Shown: one piece after another, positions 16,190-24,971 of the stretch | Position numbering within the stretch: position 1 is the stretch's first letter | Layout: the number at the start of each line of letters is the position of its first letter | Source of the DNA: Bacteroidales bacterium | GTDB lineage: Bacteria; Bacteroidota; Bacteroidia; Bacteroidales; WCHB1-69 | Reading direction: 5' to 3' | Assembly: GCA_017395245.1 (NCBI GenBank) | Contig: JAFPVR010000055.1 | Location: 21,579-85,578 of the forward strand | Length of the DNA stretch: 64,000 bases | Position numbers and translations under genes: made by a program | The notes under the pieces: model-generated | Database searches by the model: none | Told to the model about the DNA's origin: nothing | The model's input: only the letters and a program-made list of their open reading frames with translations

Positions 16190-18349
16190 ATGAAAGTATT
16201 AGCATTTTTGAAAAAGCAACTGCTGTTATTGGCAGTTTTGGCGATCACGGCTCCGGTTTTTGCCGTGAACCCGCCCGATGAAGGCATGTGGCTGCCGATG
16301 TTCATCAAGAACTACAACTACGCGACGATGCAGAAAATGGGTCTGCGCCTGACCGCGGAACAGTTGTACAGCATTAACAACTCCTCGCTGAAGGACGCCA
16401 TCGTGCAACTCGGCGACGGTTTCTGCACCGGTGAGATCGTTTCCCGCGACGGTCTGATGTTCACCAACCACCACTGCGGCTACTCTTCCGTGGTGGCGCT
16501 CTCAAGCGTGGAGCACGACTACCTCAACAACGGTTTCTTCGCCATGAGCAAGGAAGAGGAACTTCCCGTGGATTTCCACGTCCATTTCCTTGAGAGAATG
16601 GAAGATGTGACCAGCATCGTGCTGGCCAAGGTCGATGAGAAAACGACAGAGAGCGAGCGCGCGAAATATGTGGAAGAGGCTATCAAGAAACTGCGCAAGG
16701 AGAATTCGCAGGACGGCCGCTACAAAGTGGTCGTGAAACCCTTCTACGAAGGCAACGAGTACTACATGTTCATCTACACGATGTATGAGGACGTGCGCCT
16801 CGTGGTCGCTCCCCCGAGCGCCATCGGCAAGTTCGGCGGCGACACCGACAACTGGATGTGGCCCCGTCATACCGGCGACTTCACTGTCTTCCGCATCTAC
16901 ACCGCCCCCGACGGCTCCCCGGCCAAGTACTCCAAAGACAATGTGCCGATGAAGCCGAAACACTATCTGCCCATCAGCTTAAAAGGCTATCAACCTGGCG
17001 ATTACACCATGATTTGGGGTTATCCCGGCACCACCAACCGCTTCATGACCTCCTACGAGGTGCAGAACGAAATCGACATCAACGCCCCGGCCATCTATGA
17101 GCCGTTGGATGTTATCCTGCCCGTGATGCACGATGCGATGGAAGCCGACAACAAGGTGAATCTGCAATACGCCGACAAGCACGCCGGTCTGGCCAACTAC
17201 TGGAAAAACCAGCACGGTGAGGTCGAAAGCCTCAAGGCCCTCAAGGTGGTGGAGTCCAAGGCGAAACAGGAGGCCGAACTGACCAAGTGGATCAACGCCG
17301 ACAAGACCCGTAAAGAGAAATACGGCAACTGCCTGGCTGAAATTGAGAAAATCTGCAAGGAAGTGGACGGCGCCAAGTACAAATCCGCGTTGAACGGCAA
17401 TCTGCAGTTCTCCGCCTCCCCCACCCTGCTCACCACCCTGCGTCTGCACGGCCAGTTGAAACTCGAAAAAGGAGAGAAGAAATTCGAAGACAGCAAGATT
17501 GAGAAGCTGTTGAAGGCGTTTGACAAGTACAACGACGACACCGATCCTGCCACTGAGGCCAAGATCGTGGTGGCCTGCCTCAAGACTTGGGAAGGCCATT
17601 CCGAGGCCAACCGTCCCGACCTGACGTTCTTCACCAAGAACTTCAAAGGCAACTATGACGTTTTCGAGAAGGCCATGCTCAAATCCATCTTCCTCAGCAA
17701 GGAGAACTTCGAGAGCTTCTTGAGAAAACCGTCCAACAAAGTGTTGGAAAGCGATCCCGCCTACCAATATTTCCAGGCTTTGTTCCAGTATGTTTTGACC
17801 GCCTCTTCCGCCATGGACGTGGATGAGAAGTTAGAGGTTCCGCGCCGCACCTACATCGCCGCGTTGAAGGAGATGAATGCCTCCACGCCGATGTATCCGG
17901 ATGCCAACAGCACCATGCGCACCACCTTCGGCACCGTGTGCGACTACTATCCCGCCGACGGTGTACATTATAATTACTATACCACCACGAAGGGTATCTT
18001 AGAGAAAGAAGTCCCCGGCGATTTCGAGTTTGACGTGCCCGCCAAGCTGAAGAAGCTGATCCTCGACAAGGACTTCGGCCAATATTTGGACAAGGACGGC
18101 TCCATGCATGTCTGCTTCCTCTCCAACAACGACATCACCGGCGGCAACTCCGGCAGCCCGATCATGAATGCCAACGGCGAGCTCATCGGCCTGGCCTTCG
18201 ACGGCAACTGGGAGGCTTTGAGCAGCGACATCGTGTTCAACACCGAGCTGCAGCGCTGCATCAACGTGGATGTGCGCTACGTCCTCTTCATCATCGACAA
18301 GTTCGGCGGTGCCGGCTATCTGCTGAACGAAATGGATGTGCGGAAATAA
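16190..18349 (+). CDS. S46-family dipeptidyl peptidase, DPP7-type
   Basis: Exported serine exopeptidase that releases N-terminal dipeptides from peptides, feeding an asaccharolytic or peptide-using metabolism. A signal peptide (to VFA, residue 25) leads into a 719-aa S46 protein with the catalytic His in FTNHHCGYSS (94/95) and Ser654 in GGNSGSP. Substrate choice in this family depends on the residue 18 after the Ser: Arg in DPP11 (acidic P1) and Gly in DPP7 (hydrophobic P1). Here it is Gly672 (LAFDGNW), which predicts DPP7-like specificity. It stands alone, 33 bp after lspA. Confidence 0.93.
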   Translation: MKVLAFLKKQLLLLAVLAITAPVFAVNPPDEGMWLPMFIKNYNYATMQKMGLRLTAEQLYSINNSSLKDAIVQLGDGFCTGEIVSRDGLMFTNHHCGYSSVVALSSVEHDYLNNGFFAMSKEEELPVDFHVHFLERMEDVTSIVLAKVDEKTTESERAKYVEEAIKKLRKENSQDGRYKVVVKPFYEGNEYYMFIYTMYEDVRLVVAPPSAIGKFGGDTDNWMWPRHTGDFTVFRIYTAPDGSPAKYSKDNVPMKPKHYLPISLKGYQPGDYTMIWGYPGTTNRFMTSYEVQNEIDINAPAIYEPLDVILPVMHDAMEADNKVNLQYADKHAGLANYWKNQHGEVESLKALKVVESKAKQEAELTKWINADKTRKEKYGNCLAEIEKICKEVDGAKYKSALNGNLQFSASPTLLTTLRLHGQLKLEKGEKKFEDSKIEKLLKAFDKYNDDTDPATEAKIVVACLKTWEGHSEANRPDLTFFTKNFKGNYDVFEKAMLKSIFLSKENFESFLRKPSNKVLESDPAYQYFQALFQYVLTASSAMDVDEKLEVPRRTYIAALKEMNASTPMYPDANSTMRTTFGTVCDYYPADGVHYNYYTTTKGILEKEVPGDFEFDVPAKLKKLILDKDFGQYLDKDGSMHVCFLSNNDITGGNSGSPIMNANGELIGLAFDGNWEALSSDIVFNTELQRCINVDVRYVLFIIDKFGGAGYLLNEMDVRK

Positions 18350-18381
18350 TCCGCTCCTCCTATCGGACGATTGACATTATT

Positions 18382-18410
18382 GTAGAGACGTCACAATGTG
18401 GCGTCTCTAC
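18382..18410. repeat. Family-A palindrome (core with AAT loop)
   Basis: 29 bp, arms GTAGAGACG and CGTCTCTAC, core TCACAATGTGG. It lies in the 333-bp gap after the S46 gene, which otherwise holds only the GC-rich hairpins at 18487 and the promoter at 18654. Confidence 0.85.
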
Positions 18411-18486
18411 GTGTTTTAAAAGTCAAGGGAAAACCAGCGTGCGTTGCACTTACTTCTCAGGCAGAATGTGTCGAAGCGAGGGAAAT

Positions 18487-18533
18487 CCCCTTCCCGCCGG
18501 GAAGGGGTGGCCGCAGGCCGGGGTAGGGGCGCC
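18487..18533. repeat. GC-rich double hairpin
   Basis: Stem CCCCTTCCC-gcc-GGGAAGGGG followed by GGCC-gca-GGCC and a G-rich tail. It looks like a dispersed repeat, but only one copy is in the window. Confidence 0.6.
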
Positions 18534-18653
18534 CAAAGGCAACGGCCTTAAGAATCGTAAATGCTACAACATTCACTCTTACAATATCTTACAACAAGCT
18601 TTAACTATTAATTGTTAACAAACTCTTGATTATCGTAGTGTTAAAATAATTCA

Positions 18654-18661
18654 TATCTTTG
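18654..18661 (+). promoter_or_regulatory. -7 box (TATCTTTG) before the nuclease-like gene
   Basis: TAnnTTTG match 21 bp upstream of the TTG start at 18683; supports that start. Confidence 0.55.
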
Positions 18662-18682
18662 CCGCCTATTTAAAAGACGGCT

Positions 18683-19210
18683 TTGAAGACGAATCAAACT
18701 GACAGACACAGGATCGACCTCTCCACAGAGGCACTGGCAACCTTTCCAAACGGTGGAAAGGTGGTTGTGTATAATGCTATCGACCGTAACACGGAGGATT
18801 TCTGCCGTATTATGAGTTGTGCGAGGTTCTTTGCTAAACAGGGCAAGCAGGTGGTGTTGCCGCCAAAGTTGGACGTGCCGTATAAGAACCCCGCATACGA
18901 TATGATTTTCGGCACTCTTCGAGGAACACCGTATTATGGCAAATGCCCGGATTTAATCATTGATAATCAAGGATATGAACACGAAGGATATGTTACAGAA
19001 AACCAAAAACATGCAATCAAGAATATGCTCAAACACGGACTATCGCAATCCGATAGGATTATTATAGACAAAGTCAAGTTAACAGAAAACTATGTCAAAG
19101 CGCGAATAAAAGGAAAAGTACATGAAGGGAAAAGGGTAACCGAAGTGTGGATTAGGGATGGTGAAAACTTAAGGCTTGTGTATAAAAATACGAACGACCA
19201 ACCCATATAA
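18683..19210 (+). CDS. Orphan CdiA-CT/restriction-fold nuclease-like protein
   Basis: A 175-aa cytosolic protein with no signal peptide. The central part, FFAKQGKQVVLPPKL, CPDLIIDNQGYEHEG and NMLKHGLSQSDRIIID, resembles the C-terminal toxin or nuclease domains (PD-(D/E)xK-like fold) common in Bacteroidota mobile DNA: a PD motif followed one strand later by E-x-E/K. Here the second motif reads YEHEG, so activity is uncertain. Translation seems to begin at TTG (18683); no ATG lies between the promoter and the conserved region. The gene is visibly more AT-rich than its neighbours, which suggests transfer. No immunity gene is obvious beside it. Confidence 0.6.
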   Translation: MKTNQTDRHRIDLSTEALATFPNGGKVVVYNAIDRNTEDFCRIMSCARFFAKQGKQVVLPPKLDVPYKNPAYDMIFGTLRGTPYYGKCPDLIIDNQGYEHEGYVTENQKHAIKNMLKHGLSQSDRIIIDKVKLTENYVKARIKGKVHEGKRVTEVWIRDGENLRLVYKNTNDQPI

Positions 19211-19428
19211 AATGAATTGGCCGCCGGCCGCCGAATCCGCAGAATCGACACTGCAAAAATACACTTTTTTTAATATGCAGACATTCTTCGATTTTTTTAT
19301 CGCCAGATAGGTAATGCGAACACACCGCTTCTTTCTCCTGAGACCCAAAAACCATTAAACTTCCCCGCCCATTACAAGTCATTACCAAATAACGCAAGAT
19401 TTTATATCTTCCCGTTACCAAATTTTCG

Positions 19429-19436
19429 TACTTTTG
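19429..19436 (+). promoter_or_regulatory. -7 box (TACTTTTG) before the beta-barrel gene
   Basis: TAnnTTTG match 20 bp upstream of the ATG at 19457. The rest of the 246-bp gap shows no other feature. Confidence 0.55.
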
Positions 19437-19456
19437 CGGTTTCAAAAAATTGACCT

Positions 19457-22126
19457 ATGACATTGGCTAAAACACAGAAAGATAGAGGATTAGTTAGAGC
19501 TTATACGTTGATGGCGATGCTGTTGCTGTCGGCGCTTTGCGTATTGGCTCAGCCCCCGGGCGGCGGATACCCCGGCGGAAGGCCCCCGGGCGGTTTCCCG
19601 GGCCGTCCTCCCGGCGACCGCGGCGGCTGGAACCAGCAAATGCCTCAGCAACCTCAGCAACTGAAACAGAAGAAAAAAGTGAGAGAAGGATCCACGTTCA
19701 AGGTCGCAGGCCTCCTGCGCGATTCCATCGCCGGCACCCCGTTAGCCTACGCCAACGTCGCCGTACTTGACGCTGGGGACTCCTCCCTCATCAAAGGAAC
19801 CTCCGCCAACGGCAACGGCTACTTCGAAATCGACGGCATCCCGCAAGGCCAATGCATCCTTCGCGTATGGTGCTTCAACTACACCCCGAAACACATCCCC
19901 TTCTCCGTCAAAAACAACACCAACCTGGATGTCATCAAGCTGATGCCCATCTCCACCACGCTTAACGAGGTGACCATCAAGTCGGAGAAACCCTTGTACG
20001 CCCAGGACGGCGAGAAACTCATCTACAACGTCAGCGAAGATGCCTCCATCCAGACGGGTACCACCGAGGACGCCCTGCAGAATGCGCCCGGTGTGGAGGT
20101 CGATGTGGAGGGCAACATCACCTTGCGCGGCGTGTCGAGTGTGGAAATCTGGATTAACGACAAGCCCTCAAAGCTTACCGAAGAGAACCTCAAGACCTAC
20201 CTGCAGACGCTGCCCGCCAATGCCTTGGAGCGCATCGAGGCCATCACCAACCCGTCGGCCAAATACGCCACCGATGCAGAGGCGGTCATCAACATCGTCA
20301 CCTCCGCACACGTGAAGAGCAACCAGTTTGTCAGTTTCGGTATCAACGGCTCCAACCAGCCATTTATCTCGCCGTGGGTCAGCTACATGTGGACAAAAGA
20401 AAATCTGAGCATAAACTTCTTTTTATCAGGACGTTACAATGCCCGCCGCAATACGGATGAGACGACCTCCTATCAGCGCCGCGATGCCGAAACAGAGGGT
20501 GATTACGACACCACCTGGTCGGCCCAGACTTCCCAGATTGACATCAACCGCCGAGGCAGCGGCAACTTCTTCCTCGGCATCAACTACGAGATTGACACCA
20601 TGAGCGAGATTTCCTTCGATGCCGGCGGATTTTACAACTACAACACCACCGGCCTGACCAAGTCTGAAGACCAGACCTACTACAATGTCTATGAGGAGGA
20701 ACCGTATGATCAGAATTACATCGACACGACCCACAGCAAGACCAAAGGACAGTCCATCTTCGCACATGCAGGCGTGGACTACACCAAAAAATTCGACAAG
20801 AAAGGCCACAATCTGCGCATCAGTTTGAACACGCGTTTCAATCACAACGCCAGCGACCAGTGGTATAACCGTTACTACGATACCTATTACGACCTCGACG
20901 AGCATCGTTACCTGCTGACGCGCAACTACAGTTTCGGAGGCAGCTTGGACACCCGCTACAACCGTCCCTACAGCGAGAACGGGGAGATGAGTTACGGTCT
21001 TCGTGTCGACCACTCCTCCATGAACAACGACTACAAACGCTACAACGACACTATCGGCGTGTTGGTGGACACCTTGCGTACCTACCATTTCAACGGCAAT
21101 TCGACCAATCTCAATGGTGACGTAAACTGGACCCACCGTTGGGGCGGCTTCACCATCAGCACGGGCTTGGGTTTGGGCATTTTGCGCGATGCCTACGACT
21201 ACATCAGCGATATGCCGTTTGCGGATGCCGGCGCACCCATTTACTTCTCGGCACGGCCCTCCATCCACCTTTCCTACCGCACCGAAAACATGCACAATTT
21301 CAAACTCAACTACTCCATGCGCATGTCCCATCCTGGCGAAGAGCAGGTGAGCACCTTCCGGCGCTATAGCGACAACAGCTATTCCACCGGTAATCCGAAT
21401 GTAAAGAGTGGCTACACGCACAGCATGGAAGCCGGCTGGCAGAAGTATTTCAACCGGTTCGGCAATGTCGGCGTGGAACTTTACGGGCGGATGAGCACGA
21501 ATGAAATCAGCTCGCTGACCGACTCCAAATACGATGAATTCCTGGATCGTGTGATCAGCTACTCCACACCGTATAACATGGGAACATCTTGGCGTTATGG
21601 AGCATCGCTGAACGCCACTTACCGTCCGACGGGCTTCATCAACCTGCGTCTCTATGCCAACGTCTATGACTATGGCTATAAGATGGAATACGACCGCATC
21701 GATGAGTTTGGCAATGTCAGCCATCAACGTGATCAACGTGACAAATGGTCATGGAGTGTGCGTCTGAATTTCTGGGCGAAGGCCTTCGACTGGTTACAGT
21801 TTACCGCTTCTGGATTCTACAACTCCCCGACACTCAGTCTGATGAGCGAGCGCAAAGCCCGTTATGCGCTGAATTTCGGTCTGCGCAGCGATTTGTTCAA
21901 GCGCAAACTGTCCATTTACGTCAATGTGCAGGACATCTTCAACTGGGGCGGCAGATACGGTTCCGGTTCCGAAAACACGAACCCGTACTACCTGAGCAAC
22001 AGCACCAGCAAGGTGCTCAACAGCCGTTATATCTCAGCCGGCATCACCTTGCGTTTCGGCAAGATGGAGCTTGAGAGCAAAGCACAACAAACCGGTAGTG
22101 AATCCGATTCCGGCGATTCAATGTAG
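19457..22126 (+). CDS. Outer-membrane beta-barrel protein, TonB-receptor-like (OMP_b-brl_3 type)
   Basis: An 889-aa outer-membrane protein: signal peptide to VLAQ, a Gly/Pro-rich stretch (PPGGGYPGGRPPGGFPG), a charged linker, a carboxypeptidase-regulatory-like domain (residues about 78-160, PLAYANVAVLDAGDSSLIKG), a plug (VSEDASIQTGTTEDALQNAP) and a large beta-barrel ending in a receptor-like strand (LNSRYISAGITLRFGKMEL). Such proteins resemble TonB-dependent receptors but often lack a clear TonB box; the ligand is unknown and no SusD partner is present. The stop TAG at 22124-22126 lies inside a family-A palindrome, so the final residues may be repeat-determined. Confidence 0.85.
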   Translation: MTLAKTQKDRGLVRAYTLMAMLLLSALCVLAQPPGGGYPGGRPPGGFPGRPPGDRGGWNQQMPQQPQQLKQKKKVREGSTFKVAGLLRDSIAGTPLAYANVAVLDAGDSSLIKGTSANGNGYFEIDGIPQGQCILRVWCFNYTPKHIPFSVKNNTNLDVIKLMPISTTLNEVTIKSEKPLYAQDGEKLIYNVSEDASIQTGTTEDALQNAPGVEVDVEGNITLRGVSSVEIWINDKPSKLTEENLKTYLQTLPANALERIEAITNPSAKYATDAEAVINIVTSAHVKSNQFVSFGINGSNQPFISPWVSYMWTKENLSINFFLSGRYNARRNTDETTSYQRRDAETEGDYDTTWSAQTSQIDINRRGSGNFFLGINYEIDTMSEISFDAGGFYNYNTTGLTKSEDQTYYNVYEEEPYDQNYIDTTHSKTKGQSIFAHAGVDYTKKFDKKGHNLRISLNTRFNHNASDQWYNRYYDTYYDLDEHRYLLTRNYSFGGSLDTRYNRPYSENGEMSYGLRVDHSSMNNDYKRYNDTIGVLVDTLRTYHFNGNSTNLNGDVNWTHRWGGFTISTGLGLGILRDAYDYISDMPFADAGAPIYFSARPSIHLSYRTENMHNFKLNYSMRMSHPGEEQVSTFRRYSDNSYSTGNPNVKSGYTHSMEAGWQKYFNRFGNVGVELYGRMSTNEISSLTDSKYDEFLDRVISYSTPYNMGTSWRYGASLNATYRPTGFINLRLYANVYDYGYKMEYDRIDEFGNVSHQRDQRDKWSWSVRLNFWAKAFDWLQFTASGFYNSPTLSLMSERKARYALNFGLRSDLFKRKLSIYVNVQDIFNWGGRYGSGSENTNPYYLSNSTSKVLNSRYISAGITLRFGKMELESKAQQTGSESDSGDSM

Positions 22127-22150
22127 AGACGGGGCGTGCCCCGTCTCCAC
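22123..22150. repeat. Family-A palindrome at the stop of the beta-barrel gene
   Basis: Arms GTAGAGAC and GTCTCCAC, core GGGGCGTGCCCC. The TAG at positions 2-4 of the element is the stop codon of the upstream gene. Confidence 0.9.
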
Positions 22151-22166
22151 AAACGATGGAGAAACA

Positions 22167-23156
22167 ATGTCAAATTCTGAACAAATGAAAAAGATTATAG
22201 GAATAGGCAACGCATTAGTAGACATACTGGTGCACATTGAAAACGACGAAATCCTGGACCGTTTAGGCTTATGCAAGGGCGGCATGGAGATGATTGACGC
22301 GCAACGGAAGCGCGAGATTTTAGAGGTTATTTCCGGGATGCCGCAGACGATGGCCACCGGCGGATCCACCTCCAACACCATGCACGGTTTAGCCCGTTTA
22401 GGCGCGAATGCCGGCTATATCGGCAAGGTGGGCAACGACGACCTCGGGCGGCTTTTCCGGGCCGAATGCGAGCGCTATGGGCTCACCCCGCACCTAATTA
22501 CCACAAACGACGTGGACACAGGCGTGGCCATCACCTTCATCTCGGCCAATGCCGAACGCACCTTCGCCACCTACCTTGGCGCCGCCGCCACCATGCAGCC
22601 CGACCAGGTGGATGCAAAAATCCTGAAGGGCTACGACCTCATTCACATCGAAGGTTACCTCATCTTCAACCACGATTTGATTCTGGACGTCTGCCAGAAA
22701 GCCAAAGCCTGCGGCTTGCAGATTTCCATGGATATGGCCAGCTACAATCTCATCGAGAACAATCTGGACTTTGTGAAGATGCTGCTTCGCGACTATGTCG
22801 ATATTATTTTTGCCAACGAAGAGGAGGCGAAAGCTTTCACAGGCGTGGAAGGTGTGGAAGCGCTGCATGTACTCGCAAGCTACTGTCCCGTGGCCATCGT
22901 GAAGGTCGGCAAGGACGGTTCCTTCATCGAAATGGAAAGCAAAGTCACCGCTATCGCGCCCGTGGATGCGAAGCGCGTGGACACCACTGGAGCCGGCGAT
23001 ATTTACGCCTCTGGATTCCTTTTTGGCTATACAAACGGCTATGATTCGCTGCGATCTGGAAACTTAGCGTCCTATTTGTCCGCGCGACTGATTGAATATG
23101 TAGGGGCCAAACTTCCTGATGACGAATGGATGAAAATAAAAAAAGAGGAGCTTTAA
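22167..23156 (+). CDS. PfkB-family sugar/nucleoside kinase
   Basis: Cytosolic ribokinase-fold kinase of 329 aa. The family's two signatures are present: GGSTSNTMHGLARLGANAGY near the N-terminus and VDTTGAGDIYASGFLFGY with the anion-hole GAGD and catalytic Asp near the C-terminus. Close Bacteroidales relatives are often annotated as adenosine or fructose kinases; sequence alone does not fix the substrate. The start at 22167 (MSNSEQMKK) is chosen over longer readings because those would translate through the palindrome that ends the previous gene; MKK at 22185 is also possible. A terminator overlaps the stop. Confidence 0.88.
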   Translation: MSNSEQMKKIIGIGNALVDILVHIENDEILDRLGLCKGGMEMIDAQRKREILEVISGMPQTMATGGSTSNTMHGLARLGANAGYIGKVGNDDLGRLFRAECERYGLTPHLITTNDVDTGVAITFISANAERTFATYLGAAATMQPDQVDAKILKGYDLIHIEGYLIFNHDLILDVCQKAKACGLQISMDMASYNLIENNLDFVKMLLRDYVDIIFANEEEAKAFTGVEGVEALHVLASYCPVAIVKVGKDGSFIEMESKVTAIAPVDAKRVDTTGAGDIYASGFLFGYTNGYDSLRSGNLASYLSARLIEYVGAKLPDDEWMKIKKEEL

Positions 23157-23169
23157 GTTCCTCTTTTTT
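23140..23169. terminator. Bidirectional terminator over the kinase stop codon
   Basis: Stem AAAAAGAGGA / TCCTCTTTTT with the kinase TAA in the loop; A-tract and T-tract on both sides allow it to serve the kinase (+) and the tRNA-Thr (-). Confidence 0.8.
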
Positions 23170-23178
23170 AATGCTTTG

Positions 23179-23251
<73 letters not shown>

Positions 23252-23266
23252 TTGGTTTTGCGGGTG

Positions 23267-23274
23267 CAAAAATA
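23267..23274 (-). promoter_or_regulatory. -7 box (TATTTTTG) for tRNA-Thr
   Basis: Minus-strand TAnnTTTG match 16 bp upstream of the mature tRNA 5' end. Confidence 0.6.
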
Positions 23275-23381
23275 CACTTTTTTTGGACATACGCAAGTCT
23301 CAAAATTTTTTTTTATCAAATCGATATTTTTCACAGTTATTCAGATATTTTGTATTTTCGCGGTTTCTTTTTCCAATCAAG

Positions 23382-23966
23382 ATGGGCAAGAATTTATATA
23401 TCATCGGTGGTTGCAACGGAGCTGGCAAAACGACGGCTTCCTATACCATCTTGCCCGAAATTCTTGACTGTAAGGAGTTTGTCAATGCCGACGAGATTGC
23501 CTACGGACTCTCCCCGTTCAATCCGGAAGGCGTGATCGTGGAGGCTGGCCGGCTGGCTTTGAAACGTGTAGCCGACCTACTGGAACGTGACGAATCCTTC
23601 TCCATCGAGACCACCCTTGCGGCGCGCACCCTTGTCAAGACGGTGCGTCGTGCGCAGGACAAGGGTTACTACGTCAGCCTGCTCTTCTTCTGGCTCAATT
23701 CCATCGACCTTGCCATCCAGCGCGTGGCTGAACGAGTCAGCAACGGCGGCCACAACGTGCCCGAACCGACTATCCGGTCGCGATATGTCAGCGGAATCCA
23801 CAATTTCTTCCATCTGTACGCCAACGCAGTGGACTACTGGACGGTTTTCGACAACAGCGAAAGCCCCCGTCGCCTCATTGCCTCCGGCGGACGTGCGAGG
23901 AAAATCAAAATAGTTGAACCTGAATTATTTAACCAAATAGAAAGGTATGTCCAACAAAGAAATTAA
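23382..23966 (+). CDS. Zeta-toxin-like P-loop kinase
   Basis: A 194-aa cytosolic protein with Walker A GGCNGAGKT (10-17), followed by FVNADEIAYGLSPFNPEG, the zeta-toxin/AAA-like substrate strand, and FSIETTLAARTLV. Zeta toxins phosphorylate UDP-GlcNAc and block cell-wall synthesis; many chromosomal relatives have other or unknown substrates. ATG at 23382 fits a weak promoter (TATTTTCG at 23353). The downstream 60-aa gene overlaps it by 20 bp, so the two are translationally linked. This looks like a toxin with a small partner, in toxin-first order; the pairing is inference. Confidence 0.75.
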   Translation: MGKNLYIIGGCNGAGKTTASYTILPEILDCKEFVNADEIAYGLSPFNPEGVIVEAGRLALKRVADLLERDESFSIETTLAARTLVKTVRRAQDKGYYVSLLFFWLNSIDLAIQRVAERVSNGGHNVPEPTIRSRYVSGIHNFFHLYANAVDYWTVFDNSESPRRLIASGGRARKIKIVEPELFNQIERYVQQRN

Positions 23967-24129
23967 GGAATTCGAGAAGAAACTGATATTCGGTCTCAAC
24001 CTGGCCGAAAAACGCATGCTTCACGAGAAGGCGCTCCACGAGGAGTTTGTCATCATGCAGTCGGCCGACGGCGAAATCCGCCGCGTCCCCGCCAAACAGG
24101 TGATTGCCGAAAACGTTATTTTCCAATAG
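23947..24129 (+). CDS. 60-aa protein overlapping the zeta-like gene
   Basis: Small charged helical protein (MSNKEIKEFEKKLIFGLNLA ... VPAKQVIAENVIFQ) with no signal peptide and no recognised domain. It begins 20 bp inside the zeta-like gene in a different frame and has good codon structure to a stop just before the rpmA terminator. The size, overlap and lack of other neighbours suggest an antitoxin or accessory factor. The canonical epsilon antitoxin is not recognisable, and toxin-first order is unusual. It could also be a modulator without antitoxin function. Confidence 0.6.
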   Translation: MSNKEIKEFEKKLIFGLNLAEKRMLHEKALHEEFVIMQSADGEIRRVPAKQVIAENVIFQ

Positions 24130-24164
24130 CTAAAATCCGTCAAAACATGTCGGATATACGCTGA

Positions 24165-24200
24165 CAAAAAAGAAAACGCCCTCGAATTGAAGGCGTTTTC
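24165..24200 (-). terminator. Terminator of rplU-rpmA
   Basis: Stem GAAAACGCC / GGCGTTTTC followed on the minus strand by TTTTTT. It may also end the zeta-like pair on the plus strand. Confidence 0.75.
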
Positions 24201-24223
24201 AGTTGAAATCTGGAAAATCTCTC

Positions 24224-24484
24224 TTACTCTTGCGTGGGAATCACGGAAACGTAAGATCTGTCCTTGTAGGTTTTCTTGAATTCGACAATGCCGTCGCACA
24301 AGGCGAACAGGGTGTGGTCCTTGCCCATACCGACATTCTTGCCGGGGTTGTGGACGGTGCCTCTTTGGCGGACGATGATGTTGCCAGCCTTGGCGAACTG
24401 ACCACCGAAGATCTTCAAACCTAATCTTTTACTCGCTGATTCGCGGCCGTTCTGTGAACTACCGACACCTTTTTTATGAGCCAT
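24224..24484 (-). CDS. rpmA: Large ribosomal subunit protein bL27
   Basis: An 86-aa ribosomal protein at the peptidyl-transferase site. It starts [20 protein letters not shown], with [17 protein letters not shown] following, as in all bL27. The N-terminus starts directly with AHKKG, so there is no Firmicute-type leader to be cleaved. It follows rplU by 31 bp on the minus strand, the universal L21-L27 pair, and ends at a strong terminator. Confidence 0.97.
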   Translation of the reverse strand: MAHKKGVGSSQNGRESASKRLGLKIFGGQFAKAGNIIVRQRGTVHNPGKNVGMGKDHTLFALCDGIVEFKKTYKDRSYVSVIPTQE

Positions 24485-24515
24485 AAGTCTAAATTTTAAT
24501 CGTTAATACAAAATT

Positions 24516-24827
24516 TTACAGGGTAATGTTATCGATCTTGATGGAGGTCAGGCACTGGCGATGACCATTCAATTTCTGATAACCTTTTCTTCTTTTCTTC
24601 TTGAAGACAAGAACTTTGTCACCTTTCAGGTGTTGGAGGACGGTAGCGGTAACATTCGCGCCCGAAACGGTCGGCGTACCCACTTTTACATCACCGTCAT
24701 TGTCCACTAACATGACGCGGTCAAACGTGACTTGCGCACCTTCTTCAGCCTTGAGGCGCTGAACATAGACTCTGCGGTCTTTTTCAACCTTGAATTGTTG
24801 CCCGGCTATTTCTACGATTGCGTACAT
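24516..24827 (-). CDS. rplU: Large ribosomal subunit protein bL21
   Basis: A 103-aa rRNA-binding protein starting MYAIVEIAGQQFKVEKDRR, with KVLVFKKKRRKGYQKLNGHR near the C-terminus, diagnostic of bL21. The ATG at 24827 is preferred over upstream in-frame ATGs because a -7 box lies at 24864-24871 and the protein then has its normal length. It is first in the rplU-rpmA pair. Confidence 0.97.
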   Translation of the reverse strand: MYAIVEIAGQQFKVEKDRRVYVQRLKAEEGAQVTFDRVMLVDNDGDVKVGTPTVSGANVTATVLQHLKGDKVLVFKKKRRKGYQKLNGHRQCLTSIKIDNITL

Positions 24828-24863
24828 TTTGATTTGAATTTTAGTTTGTAAATTTTTGGGCGG

Positions 24864-24871
24864 CAAAAATA
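24864..24871 (-). promoter_or_regulatory. -7 box (TATTTTTG) for rplU-rpmA
   Basis: Minus-strand TAnnTTTG match 37 bp upstream of the rplU ATG. Confidence 0.55.
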
Positions 24872-24971
24872 GGATTTTTTTCAATACAAACATTTCTGTG
24901 CAATTTTTTTTAAACTTTCGCGTTATGGCACGGTTTTTGAAACGTTTTGAATGTACAAAAATTAGAATGAT

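Noticed and set aside
20426-21736. 436-aa minus-strand frame inside the beta-barrel gene
   Set aside because: Hydrophobic Val/Ile-rich antisense shadow of a strongly supported gene, without a promoter or recognisable domain.
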